NCBI RefSeq assembly: GCF_036013745.1
Contig: NZ_CP107880.1
Location: forward strand, 4,092,001-4,156,000
Direction: 5' to 3'
Length of the DNA: 64,000 nucleotides
From: Streptomyces sp. NBC_00483
GTDB taxonomy: Bacteria; Actinomycetota; Actinomycetes; Streptomycetales; Streptomycetaceae
Positions 40,489-50,225 of this stretch are shown here, piece by piece. The notes under the pieces were generated by a model. That model was given only the letters and a program-made list of their open reading frames with translations, was not told the DNA's origin and did not search any database. A program made the position numbers and the translations under genes. Each line of letters begins with the position of its first letter. The first letter of the stretch is position 1.

Positions 40489-43302
40489 TCACTTCTTGCG
40501 GCGGCGGCCCTTCTGCTGCTTGCGCCGCTCGGCGCGGGTCAGCCCGTCCGCAGAGGAGCGCGTGGGCCCGCCGCCCTCGGTCACGAAGTCGCCCTCGTCG
40601 ACACCGCCCTCGGCGTTCGGCGCCTGGAAGTGCAGCCGGTCGGGACGCTGCGGAGTGTCCAGGCCCTTGGCCCGGATCTCCGGACGGCCCCCGGCCTGCG
40701 CCGGCACCGCGTCCTGCTTCTCCAGGTTCGCCGCCGGCGCCGTGTCCGCCACCGGGACCTCCTCGACCTGCTGCTCGACCTGGACCTCCAGGTTGAACAG
40801 GTAGCCGACGGACTCCTCCTTGATGCCCTCCATCATGGCGGTGAACATGTCGAAGCCCTCGCGCTGGTACTCGACCAGCGGGTCCTTCTGCGCCATGGCG
40901 CGCAGGCCGATGCCCTCCTGGAGGTAGTCCATCTCGTAGAGGTGCTCACGCCACTTGCGGTCGAGCACGCTCAGCACGACCCGGCGCTCCAGCTCACGCA
41001 TGATCTCGGACCCGAGCTGCTCCTCGCGCGCCTCGTACTGCGCGTGGATGTCGTCCTTGACGGCCTCGCCGATGAACTCGGCGGTGAGACCGGCCCGGTC
41101 CCCCACCTCGTCCTCGAGCTCCTCCACGGTGACCTTGATCGGGTAGAGCTGCTTGAACGCGCCCCACAGCCGGTCGAGGTCCCACTCCTCGGCGAAGCCC
41201 TCGGCGGTCTCGGCGCCGATGTAGGCGTCGATCGTGTCGTCCATGAAGTGCTGCACCTGCTCGTGCAGGTCCTCGCCCTCCAGGACGCGGCGGCGCTCGC
41301 CGTAGATGACCTCGCGCTGCCGGTTGAGCACCTCGTCGTACTTCAGGACGTTCTTACGCGTCTCGAAGTTCTGCTGCTCGACCTGCGACTGGGCGGAGGC
41401 GATGGCGCGGGTCACCATCTTGTTCTCGATCGGGACGTCGTCCGGCACGTTGGCCATCGACATCACGCGCTCGACCATCTGCGCCTTGAAGAGCCGCATG
41501 AGGTCGTCGCCGAGCGACAGGTAGAAGCGGGACTCACCGGGGTCGCCCTGACGACCGGAACGACCGCGCAGCTGGTTGTCGATACGCCGCGACTCGTGCC
41601 GCTCCGTACCGAGAACGTAGAGCCCGCCGAGGTCCTTGACCTCCTCGAACTCGGCCTTGACCGCCTGCTCGGCCTTCTCCAGGGCGGCGGGCAGCGCGGC
41701 CGCCCACTCCTCGACGTGCTCGACCGGGTCGAGACCCATCTGCCGCAGCTCCGCCTCGGCCAGGTCGTCCGGGTTGCCACCGAGCTTGATGTCGGTACCA
41801 CGGCCTGCCATGTTCGTGGCGACGGTGACGGCGCCCTTGCGGCCCGCCTGGGCGATGATCGGCGCCTCACGGTCGTGCTGCTTGGCGTTGAGCACCTCGT
41901 GCTGGACGCCGCGCTTGGCGAGCTGCTGCGAGAGGTACTCGGACTTCTCGACGGAGGTCGTACCGACGAGGATCGGCTGCCCCTTGCCGTGCTTCTCGGC
42001 GATGTCGTCGACCACCGCGTCGAACTTGGCGACCTCGGTGCGGTAGATCAGGTCGGCCTGGTCCGCACGGACCATCGGCCTGTTGGTCGGGATCGGGACG
42101 ACGCCGAGCTTGTAGATCTGGTGGAACTCGGCGGCCTCGGTCATCGCCGTACCGGTCATGCCGGAGAGCTTGTCGTAGAGACGGAAGAAGTTCTGCAGGG
42201 TGATGGTCGCCAGGGTCTGATTCTCATCCTTGATGTCCACCCCTTCCTTCGCCTCGATCGCCTGGTGCATGCCCTCGTTGTAGCGGCGGCCGGCGAGGAT
42301 ACGGCCGGTGTGCTCGTCGACGATCATGACTTCGCCGTCGATGACGACGTAGTCCTTGTCCTTCTTGAAGAGTTCCTTGGCCTTGATGGCGTTGTTCAGG
42401 TAACCCACGAGCGGCGTGTTGACCGACTCGTAGAGGTTGTCGATCCCGAGCCAGTCCTCGACCTTGGCGACACCCGGCTCATGGATGGCCACGGTGCGCT
42501 TCTTCTCGTCGACCTCGTAGTCGCCGGTCTCCTCGATGCCCTTCAGCGTGTTGCCCGCCTCGCCCTTCTTGAGGCGGGTGACGAGCTTGGCGAAGTCGCC
42601 GTACCACTTCGTGGCCTGGTCGGCGGGGCCGGAGATGATCAGCGGCGTACGGGCCTCGTCGACGAGGATGGAGTCGACCTCGTCGACCACCGCGAAGTTG
42701 TGGCCGCGCTGGACGAGCTCGTCCTGGGACCACGCCATGTTGTCGCGGAGGTAGTCGAAGCCGAACTCGTTGTTCGTGCCGTACGTGATGTCGCAGTTGT
42801 ACATCTCGCGGCGCTGCGCCGGGTTCATGTTCGCGAGGATGCAGCCGACGGACAGGCCGAGGAACTTGTGAACGCGGCCCATCATCTCGGAGTCGCGCTC
42901 GGCCAGGTAGTCGTTCACCGTGATCAGGTGGACGCCCTTGCCGGACAGCGCGTTCAGATACGTCGGCAGCGTGCCGACCAGGGTCTTGCCCTCACCGGTC
43001 TTCATCTCCGCCACGTAGCCGAGGTGGAGCGCGGCGCCACCCATCAGCTGCACGTCGTAGGGGCGCTGGCCCAGCACACGGCGGGCGGCCTCACGGACGG
43101 TGGCGAACGCCTCGGGCAGCAGGTCGTCGAGGGTCTCGCCGTCCTCCAACCGCTGCTTGTACTCGTCCGTGAGTGCGCGCAGCTCGGCGTCGGAGAGACT
43201 CTCGAAGTCCTCTTCGATGGAGTTGACCTGGTCCGCGATGCGGTGCAGCTTGCGCAGGATCTTGCCTTCGCCTGCACGCATGATCTTCTGGAGGACGGAC
43301 AC
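40489..43302 (-). CDS. secA: Preprotein translocase ATPase SecA
   Basis: The 937-residue motor ATPase that drives unfolded proteins through SecYEG. Walker A is MKTGEGKT (K106), and the DEAD-like Walker B is [17 protein letters not shown], given as [11 protein letters not shown]. The preprotein cross-linking domain lies at about 220-370, followed by NBD2 with TSVEKSE and [15 protein letters not shown], and then the helical wing/scaffold domains. The C-terminal tail is short and basic ([15 protein letters not shown]) and has no zinc-binding CxCxSG motif, as is usual in actinobacterial SecA1. The start is a GTG at 43302 with AAGGAGA about 11 bases upstream. Confidence 0.97.
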   Translation of the reverse strand: MSVLQKIMRAGEGKILRKLHRIADQVNSIEEDFESLSDAELRALTDEYKQRLEDGETLDDLLPEAFATVREAARRVLGQRPYDVQLMGGAALHLGYVAEMKTGEGKTLVGTLPTYLNALSGKGVHLITVNDYLAERDSEMMGRVHKFLGLSVGCILANMNPAQRREMYNCDITYGTNNEFGFDYLRDNMAWSQDELVQRGHNFAVVDEVDSILVDEARTPLIISGPADQATKWYGDFAKLVTRLKKGEAGNTLKGIEETGDYEVDEKKRTVAIHEPGVAKVEDWLGIDNLYESVNTPLVGYLNNAIKAKELFKKDKDYVVIDGEVMIVDEHTGRILAGRRYNEGMHQAIEAKEGVDIKDENQTLATITLQNFFRLYDKLSGMTGTAMTEAAEFHQIYKLGVVPIPTNRPMVRADQADLIYRTEVAKFDAVVDDIAEKHGKGQPILVGTTSVEKSEYLSQQLAKRGVQHEVLNAKQHDREAPIIAQAGRKGAVTVATNMAGRGTDIKLGGNPDDLAEAELRQMGLDPVEHVEEWAAALPAALEKAEQAVKAEFEEVKDLGGLYVLGTERHESRRIDNQLRGRSGRQGDPGESRFYLSLGDDLMRLFKAQMVERVMSMANVPDDVPIENKMVTRAIASAQSQVEQQNFETRKNVLKYDEVLNRQREVIYGERRRVLEGEDLHEQVQHFMDDTIDAYIGAETAEGFAEEWDLDRLWGAFKQLYPIKVTVEELEDEVGDRAGLTAEFIGEAVKDDIHAQYEAREEQLGSEIMRELERRVVLSVLDRKWREHLYEMDYLQEGIGLRAMAQKDPLVEYQREGFDMFTAMMEGIKEESVGYLFNLEVQVEQQVEEVPVADTAPAANLEKQDAVPAQAGGRPEIRAKGLDTPQRPDRLHFQAPNAEGGVDEGDFVTEGGGPTRSSADGLTRAERRKQQKGRRRKK

Positions 43303-43530
43303 GGGGGTTGGTCTCCTTGCCGGTCGGGCCTGGCACGGTCGGTTTTCTCTGAAACTTCTAAGTATTACTGGGGACTACCAAGGACTACTAGAGCAACGGC
43401 CATCGTATGCGAGGACCCCACCGTGCCGGGAGGTCTGCCATGAGGTCCAACGCGCGGGCCGCCGCGAAGGTGCCGGTATGGACCATGAAAAGTCGTGGCG
43501 CCCCCGTCGCGTGCCGAGCAGAATCGGGCG

Positions 43531-44103
43531 ATGGACCCCGTGACGCTGACCACCGACCGCCTGCAGTTGCGCACCTTCGTGCCCGCCGACATCGACGAGG
43601 TGTACGCCGCGGCCCAGGATCCCGAGATCCAGCGCTGGACCACGATTCCCTCGCCGTACGCGCGCGTGGACGCCGAATACTTCGTCAACCGTGTCGTCGC
43701 GGACGGCTGGCTCGGTGACACGGAGTACACATTCGCGATACGCACGGAGGGCAGCGGCCCGGTGGTCGGCGCGGTCTCCCTCCACCACCCGCGCGCGGGT
43801 GCCTGGGAAGTCGGCTTCTGGACGGCCAAGCGGTTCCGGGGCCGCGGCTATATGACGGAGGCCGTCCTGGGCGTGGCCCGCTGGGCCTTCACCGACCTCT
43901 CCTGTCCACGCCTGGAGTGGCGCGCGGAGGTCGGCAACGTGGGCTCCCTCACGGTGGCGGAACGCGCGGGCTTCACCCTGGAGGCCACCCTCCGAGCAGG
44001 CCTGCCCAACAAGGGCGTCCTCCGCGACTGCTGGCTCGCCTCCCTCCTCCCCACCGACCTGAACCTCCCCACCCCACTGCCATACCTCCCGGCTCCGAAC
44101 TGA
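43531..44103 (+). CDS. GNAT family N-acetyltransferase (RimJ/RimL type)
   Basis: A 190-residue acetyltransferase that transfers an acetyl group from acetyl-CoA. The RimL-like start is TTDRLQLRTFVPADIDEV, and the acetyl-CoA loop is GFWTAKRFRGRGYMTEA, with R-G-R-G-Y as the Q/RxxGxG/A element. The later block VGNVGSLTVAERAGFTLE is typical of family members that acetylate ribosomal protein N-termini or small amines. The ATG at 43531 is 36 bases inside an open frame but matches family starts. It is divergent from secA. The Pro/Leu-rich C-terminal tail is probably disordered. Substrate unknown. Confidence 0.88.
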   Translation: MDPVTLTTDRLQLRTFVPADIDEVYAAAQDPEIQRWTTIPSPYARVDAEYFVNRVVADGWLGDTEYTFAIRTEGSGPVVGAVSLHHPRAGAWEVGFWTAKRFRGRGYMTEAVLGVARWAFTDLSCPRLEWRAEVGNVGSLTVAERAGFTLEATLRAGLPNKGVLRDCWLASLLPTDLNLPTPLPYLPAPN

Positions 44104-44179
44104 CCAGCTGCCTCCGCCGCAGCCCACCCCCGGCGCCGCCCCCACCCCGTTGTCAGACCCGGCCTCTATCGTTCCGGCC

Positions 44180-45367
44180 ATGACGACCTCGCCGCGTCCC
44201 GCGCCCACTTTGTCCGCCGACGAAGCCCGCCGCATCGCCCTCCGCGCCCAAGGCTTCCTCGGCGCCCCCGACCGCAAAGCCGGGGTACGTGGCGTACTCC
44301 GGCACCTCGGCGCGGTCCAGCTCGACACGATCTCCGTCCTTGCCCGCTCGCACGAGCTGATCCCCTACGCCCGCCTGGGCGCGGTCCCCCGGACCAAGGT
44401 CGAGTCGGCGTACTGGACGCCGGGCGCGGCCCCGTCCTCCGCCCCCCACGCCTTCGAATACTGGTCGCACGCCGCCTGCGTGCTCCCCATCGAGGAATGG
44501 CCGCACTTCGCCTTCCGCCGCCGCGCCTACCGCTCCCGCCCCCACTGGCACCACCACCTCCCCGACGGCGCGTACGACCAGGTGATCAAGCAACTCCGCG
44601 CGGAAGGCCCACTCACCGCCACGGAACTGGGCGGCACGAAGAACAAGGGCGAGTGGTGGGACTGGTCCGAGTCGAAGATCGCCGTCGAGCGCGCGCTGAT
44701 GTACGGCGAGGTGGTCTGCGTGGAGCGCCGCGGCTGGAGGCGGATCTACGACCTGGCGGAGCGCGCGATCCCGTCGCCCCTCCTGCACGACGACCTCGAC
44801 GACGCGGAGTGCGTCCGCCGCCTGGTCCGCCAGGCCGGCGAGGCCCTCGGCGTCGGCACGCGCGCGGACATCGCGGACTACCACCGCCTGAAGAGCGACC
44901 AGTTCGACGCGGTGATCGAGGACACCGGCCTCGTCCCGGTCACGGTGGAGGGCTGGGGCGGCAAGCCCGCCTGGGCCGACGCCACGGCCCTGGAATCAGC
45001 GCCCCGCGGCCGCCACCGCACCACGCTCCTGTCCCCCTTCGACTCCCTGATCTGGGAGCGCGCCCGTACCGAGCGGATCTTCGGCTTCACGCACCGCCTG
45101 GAGGCCTACGTCCCGAAGCCGAAGCGGATCCACGGCTACTTCGCGATGCCGGTCCTGTCCGGCGGCCGCCTGGTGGGCCGCGTGGACCCCGCGCGAGCGG
45201 GCAGCACCCTGGTCGCCAAGCAGGTCTCCCTGGACGGCCCGAAGGCCGTACCGGCGGTGGCGGCGGCGCTCCACGAAGCGGCGAGCTGGGTCGGCTGCGA
45301 CAGCGTAAGAGTGGAGCGCATGGAGTCGGCGCCCTTGAAGAAGGCCCTGCTCGAAGCCCTGCGCTAG
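44180..45367 (+). CDS. Winged-helix DNA glycosylase-like protein (YcaQ/AlkX family)
   Basis: A 395-residue member of the HTH_42 family, whose characterised members (E. coli YcaQ, Streptomyces AlkZ) unhook DNA interstrand crosslinks and alkylated bases. The catalytic pocket signature HLGAVQLDTISVLARSHE contains QLD, the QxD version of the conserved QxQ/QxD motif. The following blocks LPIEEWPHFAFRRR and GTKNKGEWWDWSESK match YcaQ-type proteins, with the winged-helix domains after them. The QLD version suggests a YcaQ-like broad-range repair enzyme and not an antibiotic self-resistance AlkZ (QxQ); no biosynthetic cluster is nearby. The TAG stop lies in a CTAG. Confidence 0.88.
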   Translation: MTTSPRPAPTLSADEARRIALRAQGFLGAPDRKAGVRGVLRHLGAVQLDTISVLARSHELIPYARLGAVPRTKVESAYWTPGAAPSSAPHAFEYWSHAACVLPIEEWPHFAFRRRAYRSRPHWHHHLPDGAYDQVIKQLRAEGPLTATELGGTKNKGEWWDWSESKIAVERALMYGEVVCVERRGWRRIYDLAERAIPSPLLHDDLDDAECVRRLVRQAGEALGVGTRADIADYHRLKSDQFDAVIEDTGLVPVTVEGWGGKPAWADATALESAPRGRHRTTLLSPFDSLIWERARTERIFGFTHRLEAYVPKPKRIHGYFAMPVLSGGRLVGRVDPARAGSTLVAKQVSLDGPKAVPAVAAALHEAASWVGCDSVRVERMESAPLKKALLEALR

Positions 45368-45419
45368 CAGCCCTGCGCTCGCGGCTTCACCCCAGGAGCC
45401 CGGCCCCAGGAGCCCCGCC

Positions 45420-46172
45420 CTACCGGATCTCCAGGATCTTCTCCCGCATCGCGTACACCACGGCCTCCATCCTGGAGTGCAGCTGCAGCTTCTCCAGGAT
45501 GTTGCGCACATGGTTCTTCACGGTGTTCTCGGAGATGAACAACTCCTTGGCGATGTCCCGGTTGTTCATGCCCGTCGCCACCAGCTTGAGCACCTCGAGC
45601 TCCCGGTCGGTCAGCCGGGGCGCGGGCACGAGCCGGCGCTCGTCCGTGCGCTGGATCATCGACTTGAACTCGGTGAGCAGCTTCGACGCCATGGACGGGC
45701 TGATCTGCGACTGCCCGTCGGCCACGGCGCGAATGGCCGTGGCCACCTCGTCGGTCGAGATCTCCTTCAGCAGATATCCCGTCGCGCCCGCCTTGATCGC
45801 GTCGTAGAGATCGGCTTCCTCATCGCTGATCGTCAACATGATGATCTTGGCGCTGGGCGCCACCTCCTTGATGGAGGTGCACGCCTCGATGCCGCCTCTC
45901 TTGGGCATCCGTACGTCCATGAGGACGATGTCCGGCAGCAGATCGGCCGCCTTGTCCACGGCCTCCGCCCCGTCGCCCGCCTCACCGACGACCAGGATGT
46001 CCTCCTCGGCCTTGAGGACGATCTCCAGGCCGCGCCGGAACAGGGCATGGTCGTCCACCACAAGCACCCGGATGGGTTCCTCGCGCGAGGATCCGGCATC
46101 CGGCCCCGTGTCGGCGCCGTCCTCGCCGGCACCGGCGTCCTCGCCCCGCATCAGTCCGAAGCTGTCCGCCAT
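45420..46172 (-). CDS. NarL/LuxR family response regulator
   Basis: A 250-residue orphan response regulator; no histidine kinase gene adjoins it. An acidic N-terminal tail of about 33 residues (MADSFGLMRG then Gly/Asp/Glu-rich) precedes the receiver domain, whose DD pair is at 40-41 (VVDDHALFRRG), phospho-acceptor is D86 (IVLMDVRMP) and Lys in GYLLKEIST. The LuxR HTH is at about 180-240 (LTDRELEVLKLVATGMNNRDIAKELF, given as RELEVLKLVATGMNN). GGGGGAGGAACG precedes the ATG. The HTH resembles those of the DesR/LiaR type. The signal it answers is unknown. Confidence 0.92.
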   Translation of the reverse strand: MADSFGLMRGEDAGAGEDGADTGPDAGSSREEPIRVLVVDDHALFRRGLEIVLKAEEDILVVGEAGDGAEAVDKAADLLPDIVLMDVRMPKRGGIEACTSIKEVAPSAKIIMLTISDEEADLYDAIKAGATGYLLKEISTDEVATAIRAVADGQSQISPSMASKLLTEFKSMIQRTDERRLVPAPRLTDRELEVLKLVATGMNNRDIAKELFISENTVKNHVRNILEKLQLHSRMEAVVYAMREKILEIR

Positions 46173-46315
46173 CGTTCCTCCCCCTGAAGGCCGCGGCCTG
46201 TCTTCCTGTGCCGCGCCAACCCGAGGCACCAGCACGCCGGTTGACCCGGCGCCGCCATGATTTCATGCTCCGGCGTCGGCGCGATGGCCGTGCGGTGCAC
46301 CAGGGGGTCGCACAA

Positions 46316-46354
46316 GGGTGCCCCTGGGGGCGCACACGCACCTCAGGGGCACCC
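46316..46354 (-). terminator. Likely terminator of hpf
   Basis: The 11-bp arms GGGTGCCCCTG and CAGGGGCACCC enclose a 17-base loop, 22 bases past the hpf stop. There is only a short TTGTG after it on the minus strand, so termination could be partial, allowing read-through into the response regulator gene. Confidence 0.6.
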
Positions 46355-46376
46355 GATGAGTGGGTGTCAGTTGTGG

Positions 46377-47072
46377 TCAGCCGCCGATTGCGTCGCCCCC
46401 GTCGGCTCCCCTGACCTGGGAGACCATGGGGTCGGTGCTGAGGTGGATGACGCCGTAGTCGTAGGCGTGCCGCCGGTAGACGACGCTTGGTTCCTTCGTC
46501 TCGGAGTCGACGAACAGATAGAAGTCGTGCCCGACCAGCTCCATCTCGTAGAGCGCCTGATCGAGCGTCATGGGTGCCGCCACGTGGGTCTTCTCACGGA
46601 CGACGAGCGGGCCCTCGCCCTTGACCTCCAGCGAGCCCATCTTGGTGGTCGGTACGCCGTCGGGCTCGGCCTCTTCGGTCTTGGCGATCGTGCCGTCCCC
46701 GTTGAGCAGGGCGGCGTCCGGAACGTGCTCGGCGACCTCTGCCGCAGAGATCCGCTTGCCGCGCCGCGACGACCGCTTGTCGTGCTCCTTGCGCAGGCGT
46801 GCGTCGAGCTTGTCCGTGGCCAGGTCCAGCGCCGCGTACGGGTCGCTTGCCGCGGCCTCTGCCCTGATCACCGGGCCACGCGTGCGCAGTGTGATCTCCA
46901 CGCGCTCGCACCGGTCCGCCTGTCGGGGGTTCGGCTCCTTGGACACCTCAACGTCGAGGCTGATCACCTTGCCGTCGAGCTTCTGGATCTTCTCCAGCTT
47001 CAGCTTCTCGGCCACGTGCTTACGGAACCGCTCTGGTACTTCGGTCTTGCGGCCCTTGACGACGATGTCCAC
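46377..47072 (-). CDS. hpf: Long-form ribosome hibernation promoting factor
   Basis: A 231-residue HPF (YfiA/RaiA family) that dimerises 70S ribosomes into inactive 100S particles in stationary phase or stress. The N-terminal beta-alpha domain begins VDIVVKGRKTEVPERFR and has the basic stretch KHDKRSSRRGKR near 105. The linker (about 105-170) is acidic, and the C-terminal dimerisation domain is clear (VVREKTHVAAPMTLDQALYEMELVGHDFYLF, given as KTHVAAPMTLDQA and VGHDFYLFVD). The GTG at 47072 is chosen: GGAG lies 6 bases before it, and the family starts there. It lies below a 336-base leader with no gene. Confidence 0.94.
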   Translation of the reverse strand: MDIVVKGRKTEVPERFRKHVAEKLKLEKIQKLDGKVISLDVEVSKEPNPRQADRCERVEITLRTRGPVIRAEAAASDPYAALDLATDKLDARLRKEHDKRSSRRGKRISAAEVAEHVPDAALLNGDGTIAKTEEAEPDGVPTTKMGSLEVKGEGPLVVREKTHVAAPMTLDQALYEMELVGHDFYLFVDSETKEPSVVYRRHAYDYGVIHLSTDPMVSQVRGADGGDAIGG

Positions 47073-47408
47073 GCAGAACTCCGTTCCCGGATAGCCCCGC
47101 TCCTTGGGCGGAGCATCTCCCTCTTGCACCAGACTCCGGCCACTTCCGGAGTCTCGGACTCGGTGACTTCCACCTCCTCCTCCCCCGTGGACAAGATCTA
47201 CACCCCACCACGACGAGTGATTGCGAAATTGTCTGTGCAATGCGCCTGACACGGCAATCCAATGGTGAGGAGTGGCTCAGACCTTTCCTGCCGAGTTCCT
47301 CACAACCGAACATATCTCGCCCGGACGGTTGTCGGCACCCTCTACTGACACGTACCTCCAACCGAGCGAAAGAACCCTGTCTCTACCTGCAACGATGCAG
47401 ATTCCCAA
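47073..47408. other. Region between the comF-like gene and hpf
   Basis: There is no supported gene in 336 bases. Reading toward hpf there is a small hairpin CTGCATCGTTGCAG near 47394, and a second (TCCGGAAGTGGCCGGA) about 70 bases before the hpf start. This long leader could hold stress-responsive control of hpf, but I can place no promoter with confidence. Confidence 0.4.
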
Positions 47409-48236
47409 CTAGTTCCGGTTTATTTCGAAGGATTCCGGAGACGCGGCCACCACGGCCGCCCGAAACGCGATCCCGGCGATCTCGCCGGCCTTTCCCGGGC
47501 CCGCCTCGGAGCGGCCCCGATCCGACTCGCGTTCCCTATCGATCTTCACGTAACCGGTCGCGGCCGCTATTGCGCGCGCCGCCTCCGCGAGAGAAGCACC
47601 CGTCGTGATCAGGTCGTCGACCAGCACGATCCGGCCAATTCCAGTGAGCAACGCGCTGCCACCGCCCACCACTTCCAGCGCGCCCGTCACATTCACCAGC
47701 CGCTGCCGGGCGTCCAGGCCCGACTGGTCGGCCACCGCTCGCCGCTGCCGCAGCACGGCCAGCACCCGCGCCGGGACACCCGCACGGCGCAGCTCGGCCG
47801 CCGCCGCGTACGCGATCCGCCGCGTCGGGTCGTGACCGCGCGCCCGCACGGCCCGCGGCGCGGACGGCACAGGGACGAGCGTCACGGGGCCCACAGGGCC
47901 GCCAGGAGCCCGCCCGGCCCCGCCACCCCACTCGACCCCGCCGTCCACGAGTCCGGCCCGCACAGCCCCGGCCAGCGCCTCGCCCAGCGGCCGGGCGAGG
48001 CCGAGCGCACCACGCTCCTTGTGGGCGAGGAGCACGGCCCGCACCGCGTTCCGGTACGGGACGGCGCCGAACACGACCGGCATCCCCGGCGGAGCCGGTC
48101 GCGGCCGCACCCGGCTCGGCACAGCGCCGCGCAACGCCGCCGAGCACCGCGCGCACAGCGTCGTACGAGATCTGCCACAGCCGGCACACTCGGCCGGCAG
48201 CACCAGATCGGAGAAGTCCTGCCACCACCCCCGCAT
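47409..48236 (-). CDS. ComF-like phosphoribosyltransferase family protein
   Basis: A 275-residue protein of the ComF/GntX group. The N-terminal zinc-ribbon-like Cys pairs are present (PAECAGCGRSRTTLCARC: C17, C20, C28, C31 by my count), followed by the type I phosphoribosyltransferase fold with the PRPP loop VLVDDLITTGASL. ComF proteins act in DNA uptake in naturally competent bacteria; in Streptomyces the role is not clear. It is the last gene of the lpqB-mtrBA strand series, after 126 bases that contain two DnaA boxes. The ATG at 48236 is preceded by GTGGTGGGT, a weak ribosome site. The TAG stop lies in a CTAG. Confidence 0.85.
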   Translation of the reverse strand: MRGWWQDFSDLVLPAECAGCGRSRTTLCARCSAALRGAVPSRVRPRPAPPGMPVVFGAVPYRNAVRAVLLAHKERGALGLARPLGEALAGAVRAGLVDGGVEWGGGAGRAPGGPVGPVTLVPVPSAPRAVRARGHDPTRRIAYAAAAELRRAGVPARVLAVLRQRRAVADQSGLDARQRLVNVTGALEVVGGGSALLTGIGRIVLVDDLITTGASLAEAARAIAAATGYVKIDRERESDRGRSEAGPGKAGEIAGIAFRAAVVAASPESFEINRN

Positions 48237-48276
48237 ACCCACCACTGTGCCGACCCGCGGGCCGCCCCACCAGCCC

Positions 48277-48299
48277 TGTGGACAACGCCCTGTGGACAA
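48277..48299 (-). promoter_or_regulatory. Pair of perfect DnaA boxes
   Basis: TTGTCCACA on the minus strand occurs at 48277-48285 and 48291-48299, 14 bases start to start. This is the consensus DnaA box of Streptomyces oriC regions. A weaker variant TTGTGAACA is at 48308-48316 on the plus strand. The pair lies between lpqB and the comF-like gene, 41 bases ahead of the latter's start. Confidence 0.75.
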
Positions 48300-48362
48300 C
48301 TCGACGGTTGTGAACAGGGGTTGAACTCGTGTGGGTGACACCCGGGCCGACGGCCCTCGTCG

Positions 48363-50225
48363 CTACCCCGGATAGACCGGAGCCGTCCCGTCCTTCAGCA
48401 CCGACTGCCACGCCGCCCCGGAGGGCAGGCGGACGATGCCGTCGTCGGAGTGCGCGAGCAGCGGCAGTTCGTCGTTGTCCGACGCCGCGATCTCGCTGAC
48501 CCTGGTCAGACCCGGCAGCGCCTGCCCGGTCGGCGTCGATCCGTCGCTCAGCACGTACTGCATCTGCTGCAGCCCACCGGGCTCCCGGCCGACGACGACG
48601 AGCCGGCTGTCGCCCGCCCACGACACGGCCGTCACCTCTTCCATCTGCGGTGCCGCCTGGCGCAGTTCGGTCACCGAGACCTCCGTGTCGCCGTTCGCGT
48701 CGGCGTGCCGCTCGACGCGCCCGATCCACAGCGACGTGGTGTCCTCCTCCGACACAAGGAGTCCGATGCGCGCTCCGTCGGCGGACGCCTTCACCGTCTC
48801 GATGGTGGCGTCGTCGCCGAGCCCCTCGACCCGGACCTTCTGCACCTTGTCCGCCTGCCCCTGGCCGAACATCAGCAGCCGCCGGTGCTTCGGATCGCGG
48901 TCGGCCACCCACAGATCGCCGTTCCCGTCCCAACTGGGCGTCGTGAAGCCGTTCTTCTCCGCCTTGGCGTGGCTGCTCGCGACCGGGTCCCCCAGCGAGG
49001 CACCGGCGATCAGCGACGCCACGTACAGCGAGCGCCCGTCGTTCGAGACCCCCGCCGCGCGCTCCTGGTCGCGCGAGACGGCCACGGAACGCAGCACCTG
49101 CTCGCCCTCGCCCAGCGGCCCCGGCACCTGCTCGGGGCTCTTGTCGGACCTGCTCTTGCCCGGCATCCGCACCAGGCGGCCCTTGGCGTCGAGGAAGTAC
49201 TGGTCCGGGACGCGCCCGGTGGAGCGCGGCGCCGCGAGGGCGTCCGCCCCGTCCTCGGTCATCGCACACATGAACCGGCCGTCGGAACGCTTCAGTTCCA
49301 CCTCGTTCACGCTCGACGACGACAGGTCCCGCAGCGAGAACAGCAGTTGGGCCGCCATCTCCTTGCACTTGGCCTGCCCGGCCCTGCTGCCCGCCTCGTT
49401 CAGCGGCACCGTCAGCTTGTTGGCGTCGTCCGGCGCCAGCGAGTCGGTGCCCTTCTTCAGCGCGGCATGCGTCGGAAACGCCGTCCGCACCACCGGATTC
49501 AGCCAGCGCGTCGGCCCCTGCAACAGCTCCTTGACGGTCTCCGTCAGCGGGTCGGTCCACTGCCGTACGAAGACGGGGTCCGCGACCAGGCGCCGCTGCC
49601 CGGCCTCACCGCCCGACGTCGAATCCACCGCGTAGTAGTACTTGTTGACGGAGCTGTAGATCCGCTGGAAGTCGGACTCGCCGAGAACGACCCCCTCCGG
49701 GAGGGCGTCGATCCGCCACTGCTTGCCCTTGGAGGTGTTCACCTGCGTCAGGTGCAGATCCCCCTGGTACGCCCCGCCCCGCGGCTGGTACGCCTGCTGC
49801 TGGTCGACCGTGGCGACCTGCTTGCCGGTCAGTTCGTAGGAGCGGCCGTCGTTCCCCGAATTCGGCCGGCCCGTCGGGCGCGTGCTGGGGCCGTCGTCGA
49901 GCACCACGGTCTGCCGCTTGGGCTCCCAGTTCTTCGCGGCCTTCGACGTCAGGTACTTGCGCGCCATCGTGTACGAGGGGTCGTCACTGGTCAGCGCCTC
50001 CAGGAAGCCCTCGACGATGGAGGAGGGCCCGACGTCGTCCTTCGGCGGCAGGGCGAAGACGCGCACCTGTGAGTCCGGGCGCTGCGAGGCCTCGACCGAT
50101 TCGAGGCCCCCGTTGTCCGGCATCGACGCGCAGCCGGCGAGTACGAGCGCACCGCACCCGGCCAGCATTCCGGCCCGCATCCCGCGCCGCTGCCGCGGCA
50201 CCCGCTGTTCATCCACGACCGCCAT
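48363..50225 (-). CDS. lpqB: Lipoprotein LpqB (MtrAB-associated)
   Basis: A 620-residue lipoprotein that works with the MtrB sensor kinase; in mycobacteria it binds the extracytoplasmic domain of MtrB. The lipobox LAGC gives the acylated Cys at residue 32 (LVLAGCASMPDNGG). A GerMN domain is near 230-330 (WLNPVVRTAFP, KLTVPLNEAG), and a beta-propeller-like C-terminal half follows (many VSRDQERAAGVSNDG and SADGARIGLLVS type blades). The ATG at 50225 overlaps the end of mtrB by 17 bases, so the two are coupled. The frame runs further upstream inside mtrB but is not coding there. Confidence 0.94.
   Translation of the reverse strand: MAVVDEQRVPRQRRGMRAGMLAGCGALVLAGCASMPDNGGLESVEASQRPDSQVRVFALPPKDDVGPSSIVEGFLEALTSDDPSYTMARKYLTSKAAKNWEPKRQTVVLDDGPSTRPTGRPNSGNDGRSYELTGKQVATVDQQQAYQPRGGAYQGDLHLTQVNTSKGKQWRIDALPEGVVLGESDFQRIYSSVNKYYYAVDSTSGGEAGQRRLVADPVFVRQWTDPLTETVKELLQGPTRWLNPVVRTAFPTHAALKKGTDSLAPDDANKLTVPLNEAGSRAGQAKCKEMAAQLLFSLRDLSSSSVNEVELKRSDGRFMCAMTEDGADALAAPRSTGRVPDQYFLDAKGRLVRMPGKSRSDKSPEQVPGPLGEGEQVLRSVAVSRDQERAAGVSNDGRSLYVASLIAGASLGDPVASSHAKAEKNGFTTPSWDGNGDLWVADRDPKHRRLLMFGQGQADKVQKVRVEGLGDDATIETVKASADGARIGLLVSEEDTTSLWIGRVERHADANGDTEVSVTELRQAAPQMEEVTAVSWAGDSRLVVVGREPGGLQQMQYVLSDGSTPTGQALPGLTRVSEIAASDNDELPLLAHSDDGIVRLPSGAAWQSVLKDGTAPVYPG

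Noticed and set aside
44180..45367. AlkZ-type antibiotic self-resistance glycosylase
   Set aside because: The catalytic motif is QLD (YcaQ type), and no biosynthetic cluster is present nearby.
47000..47194. A small acidic open frame overlapping the hpf start on the minus strand
   Set aside because: It starts with GTG in the hpf leader, is acidic at first, then turns into an out-of-frame read of hpf; no ribosome site and no known family.
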